Shown: one piece after another, positions 34,126 through 44,336 of the stretch | Numbering within the stretch: position 1 is the stretch's first letter | Layout: every line of letters starts with the position of its first letter | Program-made: the position numbers and the translations under genes | Notes under the pieces: generated by a model | Database searches by the model: none | The model's input: the letters and a program-made list of their open reading frames with translations, nothing else | What the model was told of the DNA's origin: nothing | Assembly (NCBI GenBank): GCA_019916065.1 | Contig: JAINTL010000049.1 | Location: 462,814-526,813, forward strand | Direction: 5' to 3' | Source: Vitellaria paradoxa | Taxonomy: Eukaryota > Streptophyta > Magnoliopsida > Ericales > Sapotaceae | DNA length: 64,000 nucleotides

Positions 34126-34791
34126 TAGAGATGGACCTAAAAAATTTGGGACGTAAGGCAGAATATTTTTTTTTTTTTACTTACCAAAAAAAAAAAGAAT
34201 AAAAGAAAAAGAATCTTCTACTAAAGGAATTCTGAATGCATATTGAAATTGTTGTGAAATTATGAAACCAGATTGCTGTGAAGTATTTAACTTGGAAAGA
34301 AAGATAGAGTTGTGAAACTTTTTAACTTTGAAAGAAAGATAGAGTTGTGAAACTTTTAATTTTACTGCTGTGAAGTTGAAATATTTGATGAGGCCTATCT
34401 AAAAAAAATTCTTTTACTAAAGAAATTCTGGATGCAGATTAAAATTGTTGTGAAGCTGTGAAGATTGTTGTGCAGCATTTAATTTAAAAAAAAAAGGTAG
34501 GGCTTTTAATTTTACTTTAAAAAAAAAAAAACTATTGTGAGGTCGGATTGTGCAGAGAGTATCAAGAGTTTCTAAGATTTCAATAATAAATATTATTATA
34601 TAGGTAAAAGATTTTTTTGTTAAAATCCTCAAGATAAGAGACAGTGAAAGACCACACCATTGGCTAGAAGAGATCTAGAATAGGACACTTTTAAATTAGA
34701 AATACCATTATATATATATATATATATATGGGGCTGAAGGCATTTGCCTTAGTAGCTAGCTGGTAATAGCTAGCTGGTAGGGTTGGCCCTG
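34126..34791. mobile_element. Non-autonomous hAT-type element (666 bp)
   Basis: Flanked by an 8-bp duplication with one mismatch (CATTCATT 34118-34125, CATTTATT 34792-34799). The ends are imperfect inverted repeats: TAGAGATGGACCTA on the left and CAGGGCCAACCCTA as the reverse complement of the right, differing mostly by transitions. The interior is AT-rich, with near-duplicated GAAAGATAGAGTTGTGAAAC units near 34294-34355 and a (TA)n run near 34711-34729. No transposase. Confidence 0.65.
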
Positions 34792-34799
34792 CATTTATT

Positions 34800-35327
34800 A
34801 GATTGTGGGCCTTGAAGTTGGTTTTAAAATTCAAATTCCCAAAATTGAATTTCATCCATTCAAATTATTGTAAAATGATCTCACGGTTAAATTTAAAAAA
34901 TTTAAAACATAAATCTATAAATAAGTAAGAAAAAGAAGACACACAAAAAAAAAAAAATAAAAAAGTCACTTATTTTGGGTTGAAGTTGAAATGGCTTGTT
35001 ATAGTAACAAGTCATTTGGTGCTTAATTTTTCTGTATGATTAGACGCATGATGCAGGGGATCTGAGCTAAATACAAATGGAGGAATAATATTGTCCAAGG
35101 AGCAGATATTTTGAATTATTATTCATTTGGAAAATTTTACGTACTCTGCTCACTTTACTTTTATTTCTTCCTTCTGAAAGTTCATAAAAGTTGGTGGTAT
35201 TGGTGGAAACTCGCTTGAGAACTGCGTACTTATTTCATCAACTCTTCTCAAATACATTTGAAGGAAACTAATTATCAACGTCTTTTGGCAACAACTGATT
35301 TTTTTATTAATCCTTTCTCATATTTTG
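34800..35327. other. Non-coding AT-rich intergenic stretch
   Basis: No open frame, splice pattern or terminal repeat recognised. Confidence 0.5.
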
Positions 35328-35330
35328 TTA

Positions 35331-35619
35331 GGGTGTGTTTGCTTCAAGAATTTACCAAGGAAAATAGAAATAGAAGTGGACTTTAAATTACTATTCTTGT
35401 TTGATTTGTAGCAGAAAATAGTTAGGAAAATGCATGGGATTTGATAAATTAATAATAATTAAATTAAAAAATTAATTTATTGATCAATGCCTTTTGTTTT
35501 GTATATTTTTAATCTATTCAAATAATAATATACATTTGGAATTTTATTTTTTCTCCCCTTTTATCCTCCCCCTTTTTTCTTATGTTTCATTTTAATCCAA
35601 ATTCTCAATCCACACGCCC
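35331..35619. mobile_element. PIF/Harbinger-type MITE (Tourist-like, 289 bp)
   Basis: The ends read GGGTGTGTTTGCTTCAAGAA and, as reverse complement of the right end, GGGCGTGTGGATTGAGAA. They are flanked by the trinucleotide TTA on both sides (35328-35330 and 35620-35622). A TTA duplication with GGG-starting ends is the signature of Tourist/PIF elements. The interior is AT-rich and non-coding. Confidence 0.75.
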
Positions 35620-35622
35620 TTA

Positions 35623-36015
35623 AAGGTGATTGAGAATTATCATAGCTCGCTATCGATTAAGATCATCCTACAACTGACTTTCTTGTCTCATTAAAAAGAG
35701 CAGCTCAGAATCATCTTTCTTTCTTTTTTTTTTTTTCAGCCAAACATTAATTGGAGATAAGATGATGGAAAAATATAATATAATGTATAATAAGGGATGT
35801 AATTTAATAGAAGATTTATTAAAAATAAGTTTAGATATTTAAATTTCAAAGAAAAGTTAATTCAAGAATATGAATATATATATATATATATATTGTAATT
35901 TTACAAAATCAAACACCAAATAAGATCGGCTCCATTTATAAATAATTTAATCTCCCTACTTAATACCCCTAATTAAACAAAACTTTATTCAACCACAAAT
36001 ACCTTAAAAGGCTCT
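35623..36015. other. Non-coding AT-rich stretch with (TA)n
   Basis: Contains a (TA)n run near 35875-35893. Nothing coding seen. Confidence 0.5.
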
Positions 36016-36582
36016 TGATATGTCATGTTGGAGAGCCATGGAATCGTGAAGAGGATCGTAGAGAAATTATAGATTATTTAGAAATAATATTAGGGGAAAT
36101 TTGTTAGGATTTGTAGGTCATTAGTATTTTGTTAGGATGTAGTTTTTATATTTCACTTATCTACTTGTTATTTTAATGTTCCCTTATCTTAGATAATGTA
36201 GATCATATAAGTTAGTTAGTCATAGATCCTGTAGGTCATAGATCATGTAGATCAGTTATCAGCTCCTTTAGCATCAGGTCCTTGTTAAGTTTTGCCTTAT
36301 TTAAAGTCACGGATAATAATAAAAAGGACAGTAGATGTTTATCTAAATTACGGTTTATTCTCATCTTAAGAGAATCTTATTTACTTAAGGCTTTAACTGG
36401 AACCTATTAATTGGTATCAGAGTCTCATTATGGCAAGCAACAAAGAGAGGATCGAGATTTTGGAAGTGGGGCTTAGTGGACTTTAGGACGACCTATAGAA
36501 AATGGAGATTGGAATGGCTGACAAGTTGAGCCAACTAGAGATGACTCTTAACCACCTATCTGAAACTTTGCTTTCAAATGAG
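36016..36582 (+). mobile_element. Gypsy copy D1: LTR, primer-binding site and start of gag (plus strand)
   Basis: The LTR at 36016-36409 starts TGATATGTCATG and ends CCTATTA (mutated from CGTATCA in the sister copy). It is followed by the primer site TGGTATCAGAGTC (36412) and a gag start at 36430 (MASNKERIEILEVGL), which is damaged by stops. At about 36583 the sequence turns directly into a minus-strand LTR of the same family, so the rest of D1 is missing. Confidence 0.75.
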
Positions 36583-36856
36583 AGGATAATTGACCTACAT
36601 AATCTACGACCCACATGATTTACGGATAACTGACCTACACGGTCTACATTATCTAAGATAGAGGAACAGTTAAAATAATAAATGGATAAGTGAAACATAA
36701 AAACTAAATTCTAACAAAATATTGATAAACTAAAAATCCTAACAAATCTCTCTTAATATCATTTCTAGATAATTTGTAACTTCTCCCCAATCCTCTCCAC
36801 GATTCTATGCCTCTTCAGCACGTATCAATACCCCCTCCTCATACGGAAACTTCTCC

Positions 36857-37870
36857 CTAAGGGCCACACCTGATTGTTGCTTCTGGAGATCTTCTAAGAT
36901 GATAATTACTTGATTTGTCTTTATCTTTTGTAATCTCTTCACAAATAGTCCCATCAGAAGTGTTGATATAATTCTTTAATAATAATAACTTTTGGTATTT
37001 ATGTCTAGTCGTGAACTTGTCATTACAATTGAAGCAGAGACTTTGTGCACGTTTCCTCTGCATATCATCCATCCTAAGTTAACTTTTTTACCAGTAAGGA
37101 TGAATTGATTTTCGCTATGGGTGAAAAAACCAGTGGTGCACTGGTGTCTTGTAATGGTCGCACAATTCCTCCTTACTGGAGAAGTTGTTCATCTTTCATC
37201 TGTGCTAGGTTAATAACTTCCTTTAATGTCTTTGGTTTAAACATTTGGATTCCTTCTACAATTTTGGATTTAAGACCTCCCATAAATATTCCAACCGGTA
37301 CCTTTTGTGTCCATTCCCATACTCGATTTCCATGCTTTTTCAAACTCTCACTGATAGTCTCGTAGTGAGCCTACATGTTTCACCCTTGACAAAACCTCAT
37401 AAAAAATCTTCACACTCCATAGGTCCAAAATAAGGCTAAAGTTCTTCTTCAAAATCTGCCCATGTCACTTCTCTCTCTTCTTCTTTGTAGGATTAACGTA
37501 ACCACTGCCACCATTAGTTAGCTTCACCCTCGAGGTAGAATGATGCCAATGATAAACTTTTGTGCTGTCGGGGTGCCTTAAAATTCAAAGAATTGGTCCA
37601 CTCTATTGAACCATTCTATTAGATGATTGCCTGAGTATTTTGGAAACTCAAGCTTGGCCATTTTGGCTGAAATAATTTGACGGTCTCTATCAGTTTCATC
37701 CCTGTTGGAGCATGAGGCCACCTCACGAGTATTGTTGTTGTTGCTGCTGCCTTCTTTGTTCGAAAGCAAAGCATTAGATAACAGTTAAGAGTCATCTGTA
37801 GTTGGCTCAACTTGTCAGCCATTCCAATTTCCATTTTCTATAGGCTGTCCTGAAGTCCACAAAGCCTCAC
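36857..37870 (-). pseudogene. Gag remnant of gypsy copy D2
   Basis: On the minus strand: MEIGMADKLSQLQMTL near 37834, then MAKLEFPKYSGNHLIEWFNR (37666-37590), which is the typical start of the gypsy gag core. Further broken core sense follows near 37105-37500, and then a CCHC-like knuckle (CFNCNDKFTTRHKY) at 37050-37000, followed by a short tail. Stops and frameshifts break it. Confidence 0.75.
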
Positions 37871-37926
37871 TTTGAAAATCTTGATCCTCTTTTTTTTGCT
37901 TACCATAACCTGGCTCTAATACCAAT

Positions 37927-38303
37927 TGATACGTTCCGGTCAAAGCCTTAAGTAAATAGAATTCTCTTAGAGTAAAAATAAACCACAATTTAAATAAATA
38001 TCTACTGTCTCTTTTATTATTATCCGTGATCTTAAATAAGCCAAAACTTAACTAGGACCTAATGCTAAAGGAGCAGATAAGTGACCTACATGATTTACGA
38101 CCTACATGATCCACACGATCCACATTATCTACGATAGAGGATCAATTAAAATAATAAATTGATAAGTGAAAAATAAAAACTAAACCTAACAAAATAATTG
38201 ATAAACTAAAAATCTTAACAAATCTCTCCTAATGTCATTTCTAGATAATCTATAACTTCTCCACGATCCTCTCTAAGATTCTCTGTCTCTTCAACACGTA
38301 TCA
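37927..38303 (-). repeat. 5' LTR of gypsy copy D2
   Basis: 377 bp with 7-bp inverted ends (TGATACG...CGTATCA). The primer site TTGGTATTAGAGCC follows on the minus strand. It pairs with 36016-36409 in inverted orientation. Confidence 0.8.
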
Positions 38304-38985
38304 ACTCCCTTCTCTTTAAGCCTTTACACGCTATTTGGTTTTTGAATTTGAATATTTATACTAAAACTAGTTGGGTGGGCATGTTCAAGGTACATGCGCA
38401 CGTTCAAGGCTACGAAATTAGAATTAATTTTAATGGTTAATTGTCAAAAGTTATCTTGATAAAAACTTGCATGAAAATTTAAGGGCCATTTAGTATATTT
38501 ATTTTGGGCTCGTTTTTTGTTTTTTATTTTTAAAAACAGTCAAAAATCGATGTGACAGATAATATGTGCAAAATTAGTTGCTTTAACATTTGGTCACTCA
38601 TATTTTTAAATTTTTTTTTTTTAGATTACAAAAAATAAATTTACATGTAAAATATAATGGTTAAAAGTTTTTTTAAGTCTTTTTGACCAAAAACACGTAG
38701 AATCCCAACACTTGGGAGACATAAAATGTCAAACTAAATGGAAAACAATTGGCCACACACTGTCCAAAGAAAGACACTTTTGTCGGCACTTTAGCCTTAC
38801 AAATCTTTCCTCATGAGAATGCTTCCTCCCATTGTCTCTCAAATCTTGTAAAGCGACTTAACATCGAACTCTCCAAATTTGGTAAGCTTCCCATTGACCA
38901 CCATCTTAACCCTTTGCATCCAGATTTTGGGGACGTTAGCACAATGACATAGTGACGGGAATAATAGGCGCATCCGTTACAATTA
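38304..38985. other. Non-coding stretch
   Basis: AT-rich. One open frame at 38749-38952 (67 codons) shows no recognisable domain and I do not call it a gene. Confidence 0.4.
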
Positions 38986-38989
38986 TTCT

Positions 38990-39262
38990 TAGGGTGAGCA
39001 TAAGTTCAATTGTATGGAACTTTTTAGGATTTAATTTCCTTAATTGCTTGGGATTTAGTTTCGTGATTTAAGGAATTTGATTTATTTTATTATTGAGATT
39101 TTATTTCCAGTACTGATTTAGGATATTTGATTTTCTCTTACTCGGCACATATAAAGGCTACAACTATTATGGATTTCTTATTTTGAACTGAATTGAAGAA
39201 TTATTGATTTCCTATCTTCTCTCCTCCCCTCTCTTTTTCCCTCTTCTGTGTACATCACATGG
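38990..39262 (+). repeat. Possible solo or truncated LTR
   Basis: Contains a TATA-like ATATAAAGG near 39148 and pyrimidine-rich CTTCTCTCCTCCCC. It ends near ACATCACA before TGGCTATCAGACAGG, which looks like a mutated primer-binding site. There is no second copy in the window to confirm it. Confidence 0.35.
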
Positions 39263-40275
39263 CTATCAGACAGGAAAAGACAAATGGTCTGAAGCCTGTC
39301 CTTCAGATTTTGCACACACCATTGAGATAGCTGAGGAAGGCCTTCTTATTTGAAGCATATCACATGTATTAAGTTTGTTATGTGCCAATGACCAACAAAA
39401 CACTTGAATTTTATTTTTTAGGGGTACTTCTACCTTCCAGTTCATCGTCGAAGGGGAAAAGAAGGTTGTATTGTCAGTAATTTTGTCAAAGGAATTACAG
39501 GAAAATAGCCCAGATGATAGAGGAATCCAGATTTTTGATCAGTTTGGTTTTCCTTCTGTTGTACCCCACACACATAAGAGAAGATGAGGAAGCAAATTCA
39601 AGAGTCTTACTGCTAGTTAGAGTTAAAGTTGAAATTCTAGGAACTTGTAGAATTTGGTTTGGATATAAAAGAAGAGATGACAATATTTTGCCAACGGAAC
39701 AACCTTATACAAGCATGGGAATAAGGTGCTGAAGGCTTCATTTTCCAATTCAATTGTCTGGCCAAAAGCAAATTTCTCCGCATTCCCGACATTTGGCATA
39801 TTGAGAAAAGGAAGGCAACAAGTTGGATATATGTTTCAAGGGCATCTCTAAGGAATAAAGCTTAGAGAACAAAAAAATTTGAATCACATTGGTCATCAGG
39901 ACAGCCCAAAGGAAAAGTGGGGGCTCAAGCAGGGCTGTTGACCAATAAATGTGAAATTGAAGTGCTGGGATGATCTGGAAGCTTCTTGAACATGAACTAA
40001 AGCCCATTGATCACAAGCCCACTGAAGGAGATTACAACCAATTCAAGTATTTCAGCCCAACCAACTTGGCCCAATGCTAGTTCATCAATGTATGGGTCAA
40101 GAGAGTTGCTGGGAGGCCTGTGAAATGGATCATCATTGGGCCTGATCTAACTCTGGTTAATCCAGCCTGTAAATGGTTATCAAATTAACCATAGTTAGTA
40201 GTTAGTTACAATTTATTACAGTTAAGAGTTAGTTACAACTGTAGGAGTTTATAAATAGCAACTGAAATGACTGAA
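39263..40275. other. Unassigned sequence, possibly retroelement remnant
   Basis: No clear protein motif on either strand. 40170-40275 (repeated GTTAGTTACAA, TATAAATAG near 40252) resembles an LTR promoter region and seems to continue at 41569 beyond the hAT-type insertion. Confidence 0.35.
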
Positions 40276-40283
40276 GAGGCATC

Positions 40284-41560
40284 CATCGTATTAAAAATCG
40301 CCGTTACGTAAGGGAATCGACAACTTCCAAACCGGTTACGGCCACGTTACGGGGTGTGTATTGGTATTCACACCGTAACGCCCATTACGATAGTATTACG
40401 GCGGCGTTATGGTGTATCTTTGACAGATAAACCAACTAGAAAAAGGTAAAAATCTAAAAGAAAAGGTTGGATTTGAAACTCTGATCTGTTGATTTAGAAA
40501 AAAAACTCTAATTTTTTTAATTCAAAGTCTGAAAAATAAAAAAGAATTCAAAAAATACCAGATTTGAGCCTCGTAAAAGATCAAAAATTCTAAAAGAAGA
40601 AAGTGATAATTGAATCATCTAAACCTTCCACTTCCCAAGAGAGATTAAACAAACGGCGAAGAACTGAATCAGTTCATGTTCCTTCGCCTTATTTCAATTT
40701 TTAGAAGATAATAGTGAATCAGGAGACTGAAAAGTTTAAAGAAGAAGAAGAAAAATAAGACTGAAGGAGCTGGAAAGCCTGCAAGTGAGGGAGGGTTTAT
40801 TGGGTATTGAGAATTTGGGATATGATGTGAGCGGTGGATGGTGGAGTGGGTTTATTGAAATTTGATTTTGTTGTCAAGTTGTCCATCAGCCTTCATAGTT
40901 GGTCTTTGCCCTTTGGTTATAAATAATTAAATATATAAATATATTATTTATATTTTACTATAAGTATATTAAATTATTTTTTATTATAATAAAATTTTGT
41001 ATTAAGATATTACATAAATTGTTGCTAGTTATGCTAAAAAGTTATTAATTAAGCTTTTCTATTATACCATAACATATTATTATACTCACATATTATATAA
41101 TTTATATTAATTATATTAAATATAATTAAGTAATTTATATTAAAATTATTAATTAAGTGCAGTTGTTATATTACATCATTATTTATTTTATTTTAATAAT
41201 TGTAAACTTATTTTTATTTTTATTTTTATTATTGTATAAATATTAACAATTTAAAATATATATATATATACATACTTATTTTTATGTAAGAGGTGTCAAA
41301 AAAAATATTTATGTATAAACACAACATTACTTATTTATGATTTTATGTATATAAAATTATTAAACAACACTAATAAATTTATATTTATGTATTTTAATTG
41401 TTAAATCATAAAAACTATCAAATTTAATTGAGGTGTGAATTTAAAGAAAAAAATCACGCTTTCGATTTTCGTTTCCATTACGTAACATCCATTTCATCCC
41501 GATTCTGCGTCATCACGACCGTTACCGTTACAGTATCCGTTACCCTTTTTTAAAACAATG
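40284..41560. mobile_element. Non-autonomous hAT-type element (1277 bp)
   Basis: An exact 8-bp target duplication GAGGCATC (40276-40283 and 41561-41568) flanks imperfect inverted ends: CATCGTATTAAAAATCGCC on the left and CATTGTTTTAAAAAAGGG as reverse complement of the right. Both subterminal regions are dense in CCGTTAC/GTAACG repeats, the left from 40303 to about 40420 and the right from about 41470 to 41545. The AT-rich interior has no transposase. It belongs to a family different from the hAT element at 27213. Confidence 0.85.
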
Positions 41561-41568
41561 GAGGCATC

Positions 41569-42206
41569 ATTTTTGAGATATCATTTCTCTTGGAAGGCTT
41601 GTTTGCTAAACTAATGCACTTTCATTTCCTTTAGTTCTTTCAATTTTCTCATCTACCAAACATTAAGACCTATGGTGTTAACACTTTCCCTCCTAAGGTT
41701 ATTGTCTAGTCCCAAACCCCTAACAGAAACTTCTGATGTCCTGCATACTATGGTCCAATTAAAGGTTACATTAGTGTAATGTTATTTTTATCGGTTCAAT
41801 TACTGTTTCGTTTTTTTTTTTTCTTTCTGATTTCTTATAAATTTCATGCTCTTCATGATTTCTTGGTTACCGTTGCTTGTCAATTGTAATGCTCCATATA
41901 ATACTCCATATAAGGCTAGTCATGCTGTCGAACCCCCAGTTATGTGTTAGTAGTGAACCGTCATGAATTATTTGCTTGACTTTCTTATTGAAATAAATAT
42001 ATCTGCATTAGCGTGGCAGTGATTTATCATGTAATGTTGGATCTGGATTTGATTTCAAAAACTTTCATATCTCAGTGTGATCATTGTCGTGCTCTCTTCT
42101 CTGGGACCAAATGTCTTGTGACGCTGCTAGATCTTCTTTATGTCCTTTGAGAATGTGTGGTTATCCAAACATGAATATTATTTGATTCTTTTTCGATATT
42201 CCGCAG
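41569..42206. other. Non-coding stretch before the ARF-GAP pseudogene
   Basis: LTR-like remnant to about 41720, then intron-like AT-rich sequence leading to an AG acceptor at 42205-42206. I searched by eye for the C4 zinc-finger exon expected just upstream in ARF-GAP genes and did not find it. Confidence 0.4.
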
Positions 42207-42594
42207 GTGAGATCTGCAACTCTGGACACATGGCTTCCCGAACAGGTTGCATTTGTCCAATGTAAGCTCGTCTCTGAAATGCACCATTTTAATTTTATTG
42301 GTTGATGTTATGGAATTGACTGAACATGATAATGTTTTTCAGCAATGGGAAATGAGAAGCAAATAGTTATTGGGAAGCTGAACTAGCCCCTAATTATGAC
42401 AGAGTTGGGATTGAAAATTTCATCCGTGCAAAGTATACACTTCCTTACCTTTATTAACACCTTATCCTTGGTAAAATGGAGTGCCTTACTGCTGCTGCTT
42501 CTTCAACTGCTCAGAGTCTTGAGGATACATTTCTTGTATATTAAAAGGTATGAAGAGAAAAGATGGGTTCCTAAAGATGGCAAGCCAATGTCAC

Positions 42595-43072
42595 TGTAGT
42601 ATTGCCCTGTGGGACGTCCACATAGGCATTGTTTGACTCAAAGTATGACACTAGATAAGTTCTAATGTTGGGATAATTCTCTATATATGAGAGATAAGGT
42701 TGATCTCTTATTTTGAATAGTTGACTTAATATCTAACTCTATTCCTTTAGTGGTTGAGATGAGTTAGGCATCTCACTATTATATATAGACACAAACTAGT
42801 ATTGAAATATATACAACAATCAATATTCCTCTCTCTCCATATATTCTCTCTTGGTTCTCTCTAGGGTACCATCTTAGTCCCTAGGGTTTTGGTTCGTGTG
42901 CTTTGTAGAAACTCTAGTAGTATTCTATAAAAGCGAGAAAAGATCCGTTCAGAAATCTGCGTACGTGACAAAGGAGCTCGTAAAGCAAACGAAGATCCTG
43001 AATCAAAAGTTTTCCGCATAAAAAAGGTATAATGAATTTTATATTCATTATTTCCATATATTTTTTCCTACA
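42595..43072 (+). repeat. 5' LTR of element E
   Basis: 478 bp, starting TGTAGTATTG and ending TTTCCTACA. A TATA box (TTATATATAG, 42779-42788) follows a repeated GAGATGAGTTAGGCATCTCA-like region. The downstream half would form the transcript leader. Confidence 0.95.
42779..42788 (+). promoter_or_regulatory. TATA box of element E LTR
   Basis: TTATATATAG lies about 285 bp before the LTR end in element sense. The same box is present in the 3' LTR, from which it could drive transcription into the remaining host-gene exons. Confidence 0.55.
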
Positions 43073-43073
43073 G

Positions 43074-43086
43074 TGGTATCAGAGCA
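43074..43086 (+). other. Primer-binding site of element E
   Basis: TGGTATCAGAGCA follows one base after the 5' LTR. It matches the initiator tRNA-Met primer site used by most plant copia elements. Confidence 0.9.
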
Positions 43087-44336
43087 ATAGAACTTGTTTT
43101 TGCTCCATATACGCGTAGATCTAATTTTTAATTTGTTTAAAAATTAAATCACATTGCTGTCACCTATTTTTTACGAAAAAAAAAAAAACTTTGTTGGCTT
43201 GTAACATATATATACATTCTGTATGTATATATTTCATAGTGTTTTTCTGTTTTGGGCAGAAGATCAACACTATATTTTTCAAAAATATATACATATAAAT
43301 AAAATATATGTATATATGTTCCGTATGTATATACATGTGCATTACATATTGCGTTGATGTTTTTGGTTCAATTTTTTGGAAATTTTTTATTTATGTGTAA
43401 TAATAATAATAAATTTATGTTTTAATGTTTTTTGAAATAAAACAAAAATTGAAATTTAATTCCCCACTTACTTGTTTTAAAGGGTTTTATGTTATTGGGC
43501 CTTGTGCAAAGATGTGTTCTAGGTATTTAATTAATTTGTTTAATTATATTCTAATGGCACATGGATAATTAATTCGTTTAATTATATTCTAATAGCCCAT
43601 CAATAATTAATTTGTTTTCTATAGATAAATAATTTGTTTATTTACATGAATGAATATTTAGTGTATTCATCCAATTGTGCCATATGGGCATGTGTTTTGA
43701 CACCTTAAAAAAATAATTTAAAAAAAAAAAAAATTTTTACCATATACTAACTCCTTTAGATGTGAGTTTAGTAACCTCCATTTAATATAACATATGTATT
43801 TGTATGAGAAATTAAATGGAGGGAGAATTGGTGTTTTATGATGCTCATGAATTTTATTGTTATTTGTTATTAATCCAAAATAATTCTTAGAATACAAAGG
43901 AGGTGCGGTATCCCCATTTATTTATGTTTATTAGCATGATGTAGTAGGTTTATTTTGGCGATGTAAAAAGGATGTAATTTTTTTTAGCCTTGTAAGGGAA
44001 TGTGTTTCGCATTAAATTTGTAAAATTTGAATTATTTTGGCATGAGCATCAGTTATACCAAAAGAGTCTTATGGGACTCACATTATTTTTTAATAATATG
44101 CATGTGTTGTATAAACCTTGTGGAAAGTGGGAGTCGTTCCCATATTTTATTTTAAAAATAATTAGATACTTTATTCTAATTTACATTATAAGAGATGATT
44201 ACTAGCACCAAAAGTGCGAAATTTTCGATTTTATAATGTGGAAAAGAATTTTGTAGTCTAATTAATTTTTTAAAATAAATAACAATAATAGATATGTGCC
44301 TAATTAAAATTCCTTGCGCAAATTGTATGTAGTGAA
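43087..44336 (+). other. Leader of element E
   Basis: About 1.25 kb of AT-rich untranslated sequence between primer site and gag ATG. It contains (TA)n-like runs near 43200-43340 and two near copies of TTAATTNGTTTAATTATATTCTAAT at 43528-43553 and 43568-43593. No open frame is conserved. Confidence 0.7.

Larger units (their letters stand above)
36583..38303 (-). mobile_element. Gypsy copy D2: minus-strand, gag-only element
   Basis: The 5' LTR is at 37927-38303 (377 bp, starting TGATACGTG and ending CGTATCA). The primer site and gag run leftwards to a zinc knuckle, and the 3' LTR (36827 down to about 36583) is truncated. A clear polypurine tract (GAGGAGGGGGTAT) precedes the 3' LTR. Gag is followed directly by this tract: protease, RT and integrase are absent. 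The element is either internally deleted or a gag-only non-autonomous type. It is inverted relative to D1. Confidence 0.75.

Noticed and set aside
34709..34730. (TA)n run as an element boundary
   Set aside because: It lies inside the hAT-type element whose ends are defined by the 8-bp duplication.
38749..38952. Open frame of 67 codons
   Set aside because: No domain, no partner exon and no context; compatible with chance.
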